From Oscillibacter sp. (GTDB lineage Bacteria; Bacillota; Clostridia; Oscillospirales; Oscillospiraceae), in NCBI GenBank assembly GCA_014799925.1, contig JAAVHC010000062.1, forward strand, positions 1 through 33,095: a stretch of 33,095 nt of DNA, given 5' to 3'. Positions 1 to 7,452 of the stretch are shown piece after piece (positions within the stretch are counted from its first letter, which is position 1; every line of letters starts with the position of its first letter). The notes under the pieces were generated by a model. It was not told the DNA's origin. It ran no database searches and worked only from the letters and a program-made list of their open reading frames with translations. A program made the translations under genes and the position numbers.

Positions 1-150
<150 letters not shown>

Positions 151-217
151 GTTACTCCTCCTTCAATTGTTTACCGGTGTAAGTACTTGTGGAAATCGCG
201 ACAGGTATCCTAGTTGC

Positions 218-246
218 ATGGTACTAGAAACTGTGCAAAAAGTCAA
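218..246 (-). promoter_or_regulatory. Promoter of the lipoprotein gene
   Basis: On the minus strand TTGACT (246-241) and TACCAT (223-218) are separated by exactly 17 bases, giving a good sigma-A type promoter about 70 bases before the lipoprotein start at 150. The candidate RpiR operator at 255-269 lies just upstream of the -35 box. Confidence 0.7.
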
Positions 247-254
247 TACTTTTT

Positions 255-269
255 TGAAAAAAATTTTCA
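255..269. promoter_or_regulatory. Candidate RpiR operator, palindrome TGAAAA-N3-TTTTCA
   Basis: A perfect inverted repeat with 6-base arms and a 3-base centre lies 8 bases upstream of the -35 box of the lipoprotein promoter. A near copy with a 4-base centre sits on the epimerase promoter at 2683-2698. RpiR-family regulators of Firmicutes often bind AT-rich GAAA/TTTC dyads, so a shared regulator is plausible; this is inference. Confidence 0.5.
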
Positions 270-323
270 CAAAAAATGCGGTTTGATTGCTTCCTTCCAA
301 AACCGGACGTTCCGGCGGTCCGG

Positions 324-1181
324 CTACAGGTGCTTTTCGGCCAGCGCGTCGGCCACCTGCTGCCGTCGGGAGCGGCAGGCCTCCAGATCCCGGCGGCACA
401 CCTCGGAGAACAGGATGTCCAGCACGAAGATCATGGCGATGCGGGCGGCGGGGGAGCCCTGCTGCAGGGGACTCTCGTTGGAGCCGCACTGGAGCACCAC
501 GTCGGCCATGGCCGCGCCGGGGGACTTGGGGAAGCGGGTGACCAGGATGAATTTCGCCTGCCGCCGCCTGGCCAGACCGGCGATCTCCACCAGGTCGCGG
601 GTGGCCCCGGAATAGGAAAAGTATAAGATCACGTCCCGGGGGCCCAGCTGGGCGGTGGCAATGGTCTGGGTATGGGAGTCGCAGATGGAGAAGAAATTGC
701 TGAAAGCGGTGCTGAACAGGTGGGCGGCCTCCTGGGCCATGACCATGGAGCCGCCCTGGCCCATGCAGAGGACCTTGTCCGCGTCCGCCAGCAGGTCGCC
801 GGCGGCGGTGACCGCCTCCGGCCGGATCAGGCTCAGCGTCTGCTCCATGGCGTCCACGTCGGCGGCGAAAAGCTTCCGGCATATGTCGGGGACGCTGTCC
901 TCGGCCTGGACCTCCCCGGAGAGGGGGTTGCCGCCGCTGGTCCGTCCGGCGGTGGAGTTGGCCACCGCCAGCTTGAAGGCGTTATAGCCCTTATAGCCCA
1001 TCCGCTTGGCAAACCGGGAGATGGTTGCCTCCGCCACGCCGCAGGCGTCCGCCAGCTCGGAGATGGACATATACTGCGTATCCCGCTGGTGGATGATGAC
1101 GTAGTCGGCAACCTTCTTCTCGGCGGTGGTAAGAAAGTAGTAGGTATTGCTGATTTTCTCAAACGCGTCAATTTCCGGCAT
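324..1181 (-). CDS. RpiR/MurR-family transcriptional regulator with SIS domain
   Basis: A 285-residue regulator. Residues 1-75 form the RpiR-type helix-turn-helix domain (start MPEIDAFEKISNTYYFLT; recognition region ADACGVAEATISRFAKRMGY). Residues from about 120 form a SIS sugar-phosphate isomerase-like domain (GQGGSMVMAQEAA; YFSYSGATRDLVEIA), which in this family senses phosphorylated sugars. An upstream in-frame ATG exists at 1331, but the start at 1181 has the GGAAAGGAG ribosome site 6 bases away and matches the family N-terminus. It lies between the solute-binding lipoprotein and the N-acylglucosamine epimerase on the same strand, so it probably controls amino-sugar uptake and use, with GlcNAc-6-P or ManNAc-6-P as a possible effector. 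The ligand is not shown by sequence. Confidence 0.9.
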   Translation of the reverse strand: MPEIDAFEKISNTYYFLTTAEKKVADYVIIHQRDTQYMSISELADACGVAEATISRFAKRMGYKGYNAFKLAVANSTAGRTSGGNPLSGEVQAEDSVPDICRKLFAADVDAMEQTLSLIRPEAVTAAGDLLADADKVLCMGQGGSMVMAQEAAHLFSTAFSNFFSICDSHTQTIATAQLGPRDVILYFSYSGATRDLVEIAGLARRRQAKFILVTRFPKSPGAAMADVVLQCGSNESPLQQGSPAARIAMIFVLDILFSEVCRRDLEACRSRRQQVADALAEKHL

Positions 1182-1220
1182 AGGCCGCTCCTTTCCCGGC
1201 GCGGCTGCTCCGCGCGTTTT

Positions 1221-1281
1221 TATTGTTCCGGCAATCAAATAATCTGAAAATTTGCTGAGGTTCGGCATTGCCGGAGTAATA
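1221..1281. repeat. Palindromic element, 15-bp stem, 31-base loop
   Basis: Arms 1221-1235 and 1267-1281 pair over 15 positions with two G-U wobbles, around a core CGGCAAT/ATTGCCG. The left arm and the next bases (CGGCAATCAAATA) recur at 1348-1360 in the neighbouring hairpin, so both look like members of one repeat family. It sits in the space upstream of the RpiR gene and could form in its leader. Confidence 0.6.
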
Positions 1282-1340
1282 TTGCCATGTTTTGCGGTTG
1301 CCCCGCAAGGGGCGAGCCAAACGGCTTTCAATCAAATCGT

Positions 1341-1376
1341 AATACTTCGGCAATCAAATATAATTGCCGAAGTATT
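1341..1376 (-). terminator. Hairpin at the end of the epimerase gene
   Basis: A perfect 14-bp inverted repeat (1341-1354 with 1363-1376, 8-base loop) overlaps the stop codon of the epimerase. A stem here would end or slow transcription between the epimerase and the downstream RpiR gene. No clear T tract follows on the minus strand, so it could equally be a processing site or an operator-like dyad. Confidence 0.5.
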
Positions 1377-2580
1377 AGTCCGCCTCCAGAATCTGTCCCA
1401 GGACCTGCTCGGCGATGATGAGGGAGCGGGGGACATGGAAGGGGCCCTTGAAGGTAGAGCCCTTGGTGGAAGGCATCGTGGGCTTGCCGTCCCGGCGGAG
1501 GTAGCCGTACCACTCGCCGTATTTGCTGTCGCAGAAGTGCTCCCGGCAGTAGTCCTCGGTCTTCCAGAACCAGTCCAGGTACTTTTCATCCCCGGTGTCC
1601 CGGTAGAGCATGCTGGACGCGATCAGGATCTCGTTGTGGGGCCACCACAGCTTCATGTCGTGCTCATAGGCCTCCGGCGGCTTGCCCAGACAGTCGGTGA
1701 AGTACAGCAGTCCGCCGTACTCCTCGTCCCAGCCGGCGGCGATGGCCCAGTCAAAGATCTGGGCGGCCCTGCCCACCAGCTCTCTGTCCCCGGTGCGCTG
1801 GGCGTGCTCCAGCAGGAACCAGACGCCCTCGATATCGTGGCCGGGGTTGACGGTGCGGCCCTCGGTGTGATAAAGCCGGGGCGTGCCGTCGGGGTTTACG
1901 TTCTCCAGCACGCATTTCAGGTCCGGCTTTACGTGATAGCGGAAGATTTCGTCCACGCACTGCTGGGCCCGGTCCTCGTAAAGCGTCTTCCGCTCCGGGT
2001 CCACCCGCAGCAGCACGCCGGTGACGTTGAGGATGATCATGGGGCCGCCGAAGGAGCGGCCGGACCGGGTCTCGGGGATGGTCTTGGGTCCCAGGCCGGT
2101 GGGGTCCGCCATGCCGTGGTTGAGATTCCAGTACAGCTCATAAGCCTGCCGGGCACGCTCCAGGCGCTCCTTCTCCCCGGTGACGCCGTAATACTCGGCG
2201 TTGGCCAGGGCGTAAAACGCCTCGGAGAAGCAGTACCGCCGCTGGCGCAGGGGCCTGCCGTCCTCGGTAACGGTAAAATACATCCGATTGCCGTGGGCGC
2301 GGTTGATGCAGAACTTTTCCATGAAGTCCAGACAGCTCCTGCTGGCGTCCAGCCATTCCTGCTTCACGCCGTACACGTGGCACAGGTAGGCGAAGATCCA
2401 GCCGCAGCGGCCCTGCATCCAGACGCTTTTGTCGGTGGAATAAATCTCCCCCTTCCGGTCCAGGCAGGTGTATACGCCGCCGTGGACCGGATCCATGCCG
2501 TATTTGAGCCAGAACGACGCGCTGCGGTCCAGCTCCTCGCGCAGCCACTGGCGGCTGCGCTCCAGTTTTTCACGATTCAT
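1375..2580 (-). CDS. N-acylglucosamine 2-epimerase (renin-binding protein family)
   Basis: A 401-residue protein matching the usual length of the family. It interconverts GlcNAc and ManNAc (EC 5.1.3.8) on an (alpha/alpha)6-barrel. Signature segments are visible: MDPVHGGVYTCLDRKGE near residue 30, NPGHDIEGVWFLLEHA around 235-250, KLWWPHNEILIA around 310 and KGPFHVPRSL near the C-terminus; the histidines in the second and last correspond to the essential histidines of the family. WWPHNE and GPFHVPR fit N-acylglucosamine epimerases better than cellobiose 2-epimerases, which share the fold. A GAAAGG ribosome site precedes ATG. It is divergent from the ROK kinase gene and upstream of the RpiR regulator, fitting a sialic acid or amino-sugar route. 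Substrate assignment is from motifs only. Confidence 0.88.
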   Translation of the reverse strand: MNREKLERSRQWLREELDRSASFWLKYGMDPVHGGVYTCLDRKGEIYSTDKSVWMQGRCGWIFAYLCHVYGVKQEWLDASRSCLDFMEKFCINRAHGNRMYFTVTEDGRPLRQRRYCFSEAFYALANAEYYGVTGEKERLERARQAYELYWNLNHGMADPTGLGPKTIPETRSGRSFGGPMIILNVTGVLLRVDPERKTLYEDRAQQCVDEIFRYHVKPDLKCVLENVNPDGTPRLYHTEGRTVNPGHDIEGVWFLLEHAQRTGDRELVGRAAQIFDWAIAAGWDEEYGGLLYFTDCLGKPPEAYEHDMKLWWPHNEILIASSMLYRDTGDEKYLDWFWKTEDYCREHFCDSKYGEWYGYLRRDGKPTMPSTKGSTFKGPFHVPRSLIIAEQVLGQILEAD

Positions 2581-2670
2581 TGCGATCCAACCTTTCTCTT
2601 ATGAAAATTTCCATGAGGCTTCGCCCGGCGCAGGGCTTCCGTTTGGTTAAATTTCACAGTGTCCAGTTCC

Positions 2671-2699
2671 ATCCTATCACACTGAAAACAACTTTTCAA
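2671..2699 (-). promoter_or_regulatory. Promoter of the epimerase gene
   Basis: TTGAAA (2699-2694) and TAGGAT (2676-2671) are 17 bases apart on the minus strand, about 90 bases upstream of the epimerase start. The -35 box lies inside the TGAAAA/TTTTCA palindrome, so a bound regulator would block it. Confidence 0.6.
2683..2698. promoter_or_regulatory. Candidate RpiR operator, palindrome TGAAAA-N4-TTTTCA
   Basis: A perfect 6+4+6 inverted repeat overlapping the -35 region of the epimerase promoter. It repeats the arms of the palindrome at 255-269 before the solute-binding lipoprotein, which supports joint control of the two promoters by the RpiR protein encoded between them. Confidence 0.5.
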
Positions 2700-2742
2700 C
2701 AAAAAGTTTTTAGAAAATTTTTTTCTTTTTTGCGGAAAAGAC

Positions 2743-2771
2743 GTGACAGGCGGTCTGCGCCGTGGTACAAT
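2743..2771 (+). promoter_or_regulatory. Promoter of the ROK kinase operon
   Basis: GTGACA (2743-2748) and TACAAT (2766-2771) with a 17-base spacer, about 90 bases upstream of the ROK-type gene. The -35 is one base from consensus. Confidence 0.55.
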
Positions 2772-2861
2772 AGCCGCGAGATGGCTGCCGTGGGGAGACC
2801 GGCCGCGAGAGCCGCCGGCAGCTGGTATGAACGATGAAGGAGAAGATGGAGGTTTACTGTC

Positions 2862-4256
2862 ATGAATCGTTTTGGTGTGGAAGTATCTGTCAAGCACTCT
2901 CCCAAGCTGGACCCCGCGTATCTGCCCCTGCATAAATTCAACCAGGCGTTTTTGAAGGATGCCAGGCAGCCTCTCGGGCTTGCTGTGGAGCGGGCCGGCG
3001 GCGAGATGGCGGTGTGCGAGACGTTCATTCACGGCACGCCGGAGATGCGGGAGGCCGACCACTATTATGTCAACCGCGTTGTCAAAACCCTTCTGTGGAT
3101 GAAGGGCGGCTTCCGGATCTATGTCCGGGGCAGCGAGGATATCCGGGACTACCTGAACGAGGCGTATTCCGCGGGCGGCTGCCAGGCGTTCGACTGGGAC
3201 TATATGGCCAGCGTGTTTGAGCATCCCTTTGAGGTGGTGCTGTGCGACCGGCTGCCCCAGGCCAAGGACAGCCCCAAGGCCATTGGCCGCCATCTGGACG
3301 GATGCCGCATTGGCTTTGACGCCGGCGGCTCTGACCGGAAGGTATCCGCCGTCATCGACGGAGAGAGCGTTTTTGATCAGGAGGTGGTCTGGTTCCCCAA
3401 GACCAATTCCGACCCGGACTACCACTATAACGGTATTGTCTCCGCCCTGAAGGCCGCCGCGGAGCACATGCCCCGGGTGGACGCGGTGGGCGTCAGCTCC
3501 GCCGGCGTCTATATCAACAACCGGACCATGAACGCATCCCTGTTTCTTCAGGTGCCCAAGGACCTTTTTGACGCCAAGGTAAAGGATATTTATATCCGCG
3601 CCATTACCGATACCTTCGGCGACGTGCCCTACTCCGTGGCCAACGACGGCGACGTGTCCGCCCTGGCCGGCGCCATGAGCCTGGAGGAGGACAACGTGCT
3701 GGGCATCGCCATGGGCACCAGCGAGGCCGTGGGCTATGTGGATCCCCAGGGCCGGATCACCGGCTGGCTCAACGAGCTGGCCTTTGTCCCCGTGGACGCG
3801 GCCCCGGACGCCATGCGGGACGAGTGGAGCGGCGACATCGGCTGCGGCGTCAAGTATTTCTCCCAGGACGGCGTCATCAAGCTGGCTCCCAGGGCGGGAA
3901 TTGAGCTGGACGAGGCGCTGTCTCCCGCCGAGAAGCTGAAGGCGGTCCAGAAGCTGATGGCGGAGGACGATCCCCGGGCCGCCGACGTGTACGGCTCCAT
4001 CGGCGTGTACCTGGCCCACGCTCTGGCGTTTTATTTCGAGCTGTATCATTTCAAGCACGTGCTCCTTCTGGGCCGGGTCATGTCCGGCAAAGGGGGAGAC
4101 CTGATTCTCTCCATCTGCAAGGACGTGATGGCCGACGAGTACCCGGAGATATACGGACAGATCAACCCCACGCTGCCGGACGAGAAGTTCCGCCGGGTGG
4201 GTCAGTCCGCCGCCGCCGCGTCCCTGCCGGAGTCCTGCCGGACGGGCAATCCGTGA
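2862..4256 (+). CDS. ROK-type sugar kinase with an extra N-terminal domain
   Basis: A 464-residue protein, clearly longer than the roughly 300 residues of classic ROK kinases. From about residue 148 it shows the ASKHA sugar-kinase fold: phosphate-1 loop RIGFDAGGSDRK (150-160), GVSSAG (210-215), the region around the usual catalytic aspartate ANDGDVSALAG (260-270), GIAMGTSEAVGY (281-292) and the late glycine motif LLLGRVMSGKGGD. The ROK zinc motif CxCGxxGC is absent and the usual GTGxGG loop reads GTSEA, so it is divergent. Residues 1-145 match nothing I recognise. Start: ATG 10 bases after GGAGG. Being divergent from an N-acylglucosamine epimerase, it probably phosphorylates GlcNAc, ManNAc or a related sugar. 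Its last codons and stop (LPESCRTGNP) lie inside a 72-bp repeat, suggesting that repeat insertion replaced the original C-terminus. Confidence 0.75.
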   Translation: MNRFGVEVSVKHSPKLDPAYLPLHKFNQAFLKDARQPLGLAVERAGGEMAVCETFIHGTPEMREADHYYVNRVVKTLLWMKGGFRIYVRGSEDIRDYLNEAYSAGGCQAFDWDYMASVFEHPFEVVLCDRLPQAKDSPKAIGRHLDGCRIGFDAGGSDRKVSAVIDGESVFDQEVVWFPKTNSDPDYHYNGIVSALKAAAEHMPRVDAVGVSSAGVYINNRTMNASLFLQVPKDLFDAKVKDIYIRAITDTFGDVPYSVANDGDVSALAGAMSLEEDNVLGIAMGTSEAVGYVDPQGRITGWLNELAFVPVDAAPDAMRDEWSGDIGCGVKYFSQDGVIKLAPRAGIELDEALSPAEKLKAVQKLMAEDDPRAADVYGSIGVYLAHALAFYFELYHFKHVLLLGRVMSGKGGDLILSICKDVMADEYPEIYGQINPTLPDEKFRRVGQSAAAASLPESCRTGNP

Positions 4257-4399
4257 CCGTGCTGCGGCAATTGACCGGCTCTGCCGCCCGGTGACGAAAC
4301 TGCCTGTAAAACCAGGGATACCCCAAAAGTCCTGCCGGACGGGCAATCCGTGATTATGCTGCGGAAAAAGGCAAACTCCGCCGCCCGGTGACGAAACTG
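4231..4399. repeat. Tandem pair of 72-bp structured repeats
   Basis: Copy 1 (4231-4302) and copy 2 (4328-4399) have the same length and begin with the same 26 bases and end with the same 18 or so. Between these constant parts the sequence differs, but an internal stem is kept: GCGGCA/TGCCGC in copy 1 becomes GCGGA/TCCGC in copy 2. This compensatory change argues for selection on the folded form. The stop codon of the ROK-type kinase is inside copy 1 and copy 2 ends just before the SGNH hydrolase, so the pair fills the whole gap between two genes of one likely operon. Confidence 0.8.
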
Positions 4400-4421
4400 T
4401 ATGGAAAATCGAGGAAGAATC

Positions 4422-5099
4422 ATGAAAAAGCATATTATCTGCCTGGGCGATTCCAATACCCACGGCTACTGTGCCGACCCCGCCGACTGCGCCGACGGCG
4501 GCATCCGGTTCAACGAGGACGAGCGCTGGACCTGCCTGCTGCAAAAGGCCCTGGGGGAGGATTATGTGGTCTATGAGGAGGGCCTTTCCGGCCGGACCAC
4601 GGTGTTTTCCGATCCGCTGTATGAAGGACTGGACGCGCTGCACTACCTCTGGCCCTGTCTGAAAAGCCACGAGCCGGTGAGCCTGCTCATCATCATGCTG
4701 GGCACCAACGACAGCAAGGAGCGTTTCGGCATGAACGCCTTTGCCATCAGTCTGGGGATGCGCCGTCTGGTCCAGAAGGCCCAGACCACCGACTGCTGGG
4801 GCCCCGGCGGCAGGCCCAACATCCTCATTGTTGCGCCGCCCGTCATCGGCGAGGGCGTGCTGACCTCCCCGGTAGCGGACGAGATGGGGACCATGGGCCA
4901 TGGCTGCGTGGAAAAATCCCGGAAGCTCCCCGCCCACTACAGGCGGGTGGCGGAGGAGGTGGGATGCCGCTTCCTGGACGCCAACGCGTGCGGCGCGGAG
5001 TTCAATACGATCGACTTCATGCACCTGACCGGTCGGGGCCATGCCAATCTGGCGGCCGCTCTCGCGGAGCTGGTGCCCACGCTGCTGGAAAATGGGTAA
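4422..5099 (+). CDS. SGNH/GDSL-family hydrolase
   Basis: A 225-residue esterase-type enzyme without signal peptide, so probably cytoplasmic. The four SGNH blocks are seen: block I ICLGDSNTHGY with the nucleophile serine at residue 11, the glycine block around EEGLSGRTT, block III MLGTNDSKERF with the asparagine, and block V DFMHLTGRGH with the catalytic Asp-x-x-His. Members remove acyl groups such as acetyl from sugars. ATG at 4401 is also possible, but 4422 has GAGGAAG five bases upstream and starts directly at the conserved MKKHIICLGDS. In this island a sugar O-acetyl esterase role (for example acting on acetylated sialic acid or amino sugars) is a reasonable inference. Its stop overlaps the start of the next gene. 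Confidence 0.85.
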   Translation: MKKHIICLGDSNTHGYCADPADCADGGIRFNEDERWTCLLQKALGEDYVVYEEGLSGRTTVFSDPLYEGLDALHYLWPCLKSHEPVSLLIIMLGTNDSKERFGMNAFAISLGMRRLVQKAQTTDCWGPGGRPNILIVAPPVIGEGVLTSPVADEMGTMGHGCVEKSRKLPAHYRRVAEEVGCRFLDANACGAEFNTIDFMHLTGRGHANLAAALAELVPTLLENG

Positions 5100-5736
5100 T
5101 CTATTTAACCCGGACGCCTTTCTCTGGCGCTGGTGCAGCCGGATTCTGGACATCATGGTGCTGAGTCTTTTCTGGCTGCTCTGCAGTCTTCCGGTGGTGA
5201 CCGTGGGCGCGGCGTCCGCCGCGCTGTACGACGCCGCCGTCCACGGCATCCGGTGGGATGAGGCGGGGGCCTGCGCCCGCTTCTTCCGTACCTTCCGGCG
5301 GGAGCTGAAGACCGCCGTCCCGGCGGCTCTCCTGTGGGGGGCGGCGCTGGCCGTCCTGCTGTGGTGCGGACAGCAGATTGGCGTCGCCATTCAGGAGCCC
5401 GGTCCCGTGCTGGCGGCCACGGCGGCGCTGGCCGCACTGCTGCTGTTCGTTCTGGGGACGGTTTCCTGGCTGTTTCCGCTGCTGTCCCGGTTCACGTTTT
5501 CCTTCGGGGCGCTGAACCGGACCGCGGGGCAGTTCTTTATGGCGCATCTGCCCTCCAGCGTCCTGCTGGCCCTGCTGCTGGTGGTCAGTGTGCGGGCGTG
5601 CGCCCGGTTCTGGTTCCCTGTCTTCTTTGTTCCCTGTACGGAGGCGCTGCTGGCCTCCTTCCTGGTGGAGCGAGCGTTCCGGAAGCATATGCCGCCGGAG
5701 GAGAAGGAGGCGGGGGAGGACGCCCCGCCGCAATAG
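5092..5736 (+). CDS. DUF624 (YesL-type) membrane protein
   Basis: A 214-residue integral membrane protein starting MGNLFNPDAFLWRWCSRILDIMVLSLFWLLCSLPVVTVGAASAALYDA, the typical DUF624/YesL opening (a first helix with LLCSLPVxTxGAA). About five hydrophobic helices are visible, with a charged acidic C-terminal tail (EEKEAGEDAPP). The ATG at 5092 overlaps the SGNH gene's stop by 8 bases, so translation is probably coupled; a longer reading from 5041 would overlap more and lose the family start. YesL-type genes usually lie in carbohydrate-uptake operons of Firmicutes, but the molecular function is unknown. Context here is the amino-sugar island. Confidence 0.85.
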   Translation: MGNLFNPDAFLWRWCSRILDIMVLSLFWLLCSLPVVTVGAASAALYDAAVHGIRWDEAGACARFFRTFRRELKTAVPAALLWGAALAVLLWCGQQIGVAIQEPGPVLAATAALAALLLFVLGTVSWLFPLLSRFTFSFGALNRTAGQFFMAHLPSSVLLALLLVVSVRACARFWFPVFFVPCTEALLASFLVERAFRKHMPPEEKEAGEDAPPQ

Positions 5737-5746
5737 AGGTAAACAT

Positions 5747-5779
5747 GGAAAGCCACGGCGCGACGCGCCGTGGCTTTCC
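5747..5779. terminator. Bidirectional terminator-like hairpin
   Basis: A perfect 15-bp GC-rich stem (5747-5761 with 5765-5779) with a 3-base loop, between the convergent DUF624 and D,D-carboxypeptidase genes. There is only a weak T run on either side, but the position between converging genes supports a termination role. Confidence 0.75.
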
Positions 5780-5822
5780 GTGTTTCGGATGAAATGGGCC
5801 GGCGCCGCGCTGTGGCCCCGGG

Positions 5823-7253
5823 TTATCTCCGCCGTCCGCGATATCCGCTGCTGCCGCTTTTTTTTACCGCCTGCCGCCGGCTGGCGCGTTTGCGGCGGGC
5901 CTTCAGGATGGCGCGGAGGATGAGGATCAGGAAGACGAAGGAAACCACGCCGCCGAGAATGACCCAGAGTGTTGGCCGGTGGAGGAACTCGATCAGGTCC
6001 CGGCGAAAGACCAGAAGGCGCGAGACGGAGACGTCCTCGTCCGCCAGGAGGTCCACGGTGGCATAGACGGTGTCGGCGGTGCGGAGGGTGATCTGTCCCA
6101 TGACCTGTCCCTTCTCCACGGGGGCCTCCACGCTTTCGGCCGTGTATGTAACGACCCGGTCCACGTCGCGGATGGGGTCCATGTCTTTGGGCAGCAGGCG
6201 TTCCACCTCCTGCGCGGGGTGGACCTTCACCGTGTTCTGCTGCTGGGACAGCTCCACGTTGACCTCGCCCACCAGCTCGTCGGCGGTGAGGAGGATCTTG
6301 CGTTCAAATTCATCGAAGCCCAGATCGAGGAGCTTCGCGGTTTCGATGAAGCTGTAGGTCAGGGTGATCTCAGGGGACACGACCCGGTTCGCGCCCAGCA
6401 CCACCGTCAGCAGACTGCGGTCGCTCCGGGTGGCGGAGGCCACCAGACAGTAGCCTGCGGCCTCGGTGGAGCCGGTCTTGATGCCCTCGGCTCCCTTGTA
6501 GAGGTAATAGCTGGTCTTGTAGCTGGAAATAAGGTAGTTGGTGTTGTACAGCTGGCGGGCCTCGGCGAGATTGGTGGCGGGGACCTCGTGATAGGCGGTG
6601 CCCACAATGGGCATGAAGTCCGGGTAGGTCCGGGCCTCCCTGGTGATGAGCCAGAGATCCCAGGCGGTGGTGTAGTGGTTGGCGTCGGGAAGGCCGTTGG
6701 TGTTGCAGAAATGGGTGTCCTCGCAGCCCAGCTCCTGCGCCTTCTGGTTCATCCGCTCCACGAAGGCAGGGATGGAGCCGTCGATGGCCTCCGCCAGTAT
6801 GTTGCAGCCCTCGTTGGCGGAGGAGAGCATGATGCAGTAGAGCAGCTCCTCCACCGTCAGCTCCTCGCCGGGCTTGATGCCCACGTTGCTGCCGTCGGGG
6901 GGGACGGCGGAGATGGCGGTTTCGGAGGCGGTGAGGACCGTGTCCATGGACAGCTTTCCGTCTTCGATGGCCTCCAGCACCAGCAGGCAGGTCATGATTT
7001 TTGTCACGCTGGCCGGGTAGAGGGGCTCATGGGCGTTCTGCTCGTACAGAATTTCCTCGGTGTCCGGGTCGATGAGCAGCGCGGCCTTGGCGTCGACCCG
7101 GAAGCTCTCCGGGGCGGCAGGCTCCGAGGCTTCCGGTTCCGTCCCCTCCTCCGGCGGGCCGCCCGCGTCCTCCGCGGCGGCCAGAACGGGCAGGGAGAGG
7201 GAGAGGGCCAGGTACAGACTAAAAAAAAGAGCGCAAAAACGGCGAATTTTCAT
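5823..7253 (-). CDS. D-alanyl-D-alanine carboxypeptidase (PBP5/DacF type)
   Basis: A 476-residue low-molecular-weight penicillin-binding protein that trims the terminal D-Ala of peptidoglycan pentapeptides outside the membrane. It has a signal peptide (MKIRRFCALF then a hydrophobic core ending LAAAEDA), an acidic low-complexity linker to about residue 50, then the serine-peptidase S11 motifs: SVTK (S82-K85), SAN (145-147) and KTG (259-261). A beta-rich PBP5 C-terminal domain follows, and near the end a membrane helix (LWVILGGVVSFVFLILILRAIL) with a basic tail anchors it. Start at 7253 has a GGAGAG ribosome site; the longer in-frame opening to 7385 adds a non-signal sequence and crosses the promoter. 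It is divergent from a two-component system. Sporulation-specific versus general role cannot be decided. Confidence 0.92.
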   Translation of the reverse strand: MKIRRFCALFFSLYLALSLSLPVLAAAEDAGGPPEEGTEPEASEPAAPESFRVDAKAALLIDPDTEEILYEQNAHEPLYPASVTKIMTCLLVLEAIEDGKLSMDTVLTASETAISAVPPDGSNVGIKPGEELTVEELLYCIMLSSANEGCNILAEAIDGSIPAFVERMNQKAQELGCEDTHFCNTNGLPDANHYTTAWDLWLITREARTYPDFMPIVGTAYHEVPATNLAEARQLYNTNYLISSYKTSYYLYKGAEGIKTGSTEAAGYCLVASATRSDRSLLTVVLGANRVVSPEITLTYSFIETAKLLDLGFDEFERKILLTADELVGEVNVELSQQQNTVKVHPAQEVERLLPKDMDPIRDVDRVVTYTAESVEAPVEKGQVMGQITLRTADTVYATVDLLADEDVSVSRLLVFRRDLIEFLHRPTLWVILGGVVSFVFLILILRAILKARRKRASRRQAVKKSGSSGYRGRRR

Positions 7254-7318
7254 ATCATTCTCTCCAAGAATATGGTATACTGTTTCCTGTATGGCGATTC
7301 CTGATTTCTCAGCGGGGC

Positions 7319-7337
7319 GTCCGGCGGAGCGCCGGAC
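7319..7337 (-). other. Leader hairpin of the carboxypeptidase mRNA
   Basis: A perfect 8-bp GC stem (GTCCGGCG/CGCCGGAC, 3-base loop) lies just downstream of the predicted transcription start and about 65 bases before the ribosome site. It could stabilise the leader; no known riboswitch consensus was recognised. Confidence 0.4.
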
Positions 7338-7352
7338 GGGCCGTACTCTCTC

Positions 7353-7381
7353 AGTATAGCAAATATCCGGGGGAAGTTCAA
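7353..7381 (-). promoter_or_regulatory. Promoter of the D,D-carboxypeptidase gene
   Basis: TTGAAC (7381-7376) and TATACT (7358-7353) with a 17-base spacer on the minus strand; predicted start near 7346, giving a leader of about 93 bases. Confidence 0.75.
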
Positions 7382-7452
7382 CCAAAAAAGTGGGGATAAA
7401 ACCGGATAATTATGGGAGCCGGCCGGAAAGCGGGCGGCAAGGAGGATCACGC

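Noticed and set aside
2577-5390. Open frame of 937 codons on the minus strand
   Set aside because: It lies antisense to three well-supported genes (ROK kinase, SGNH hydrolase, DUF624). Its translation is rich in Gly, His, Val and Arg with no recognisable domain, the usual shadow frame of GC-rich coding DNA.
7386-7452. Promoter directly before the response regulator gene
   Set aside because: Several AT-rich hexamers exist, but none pair at a 16-18 base spacing, so no call was made.
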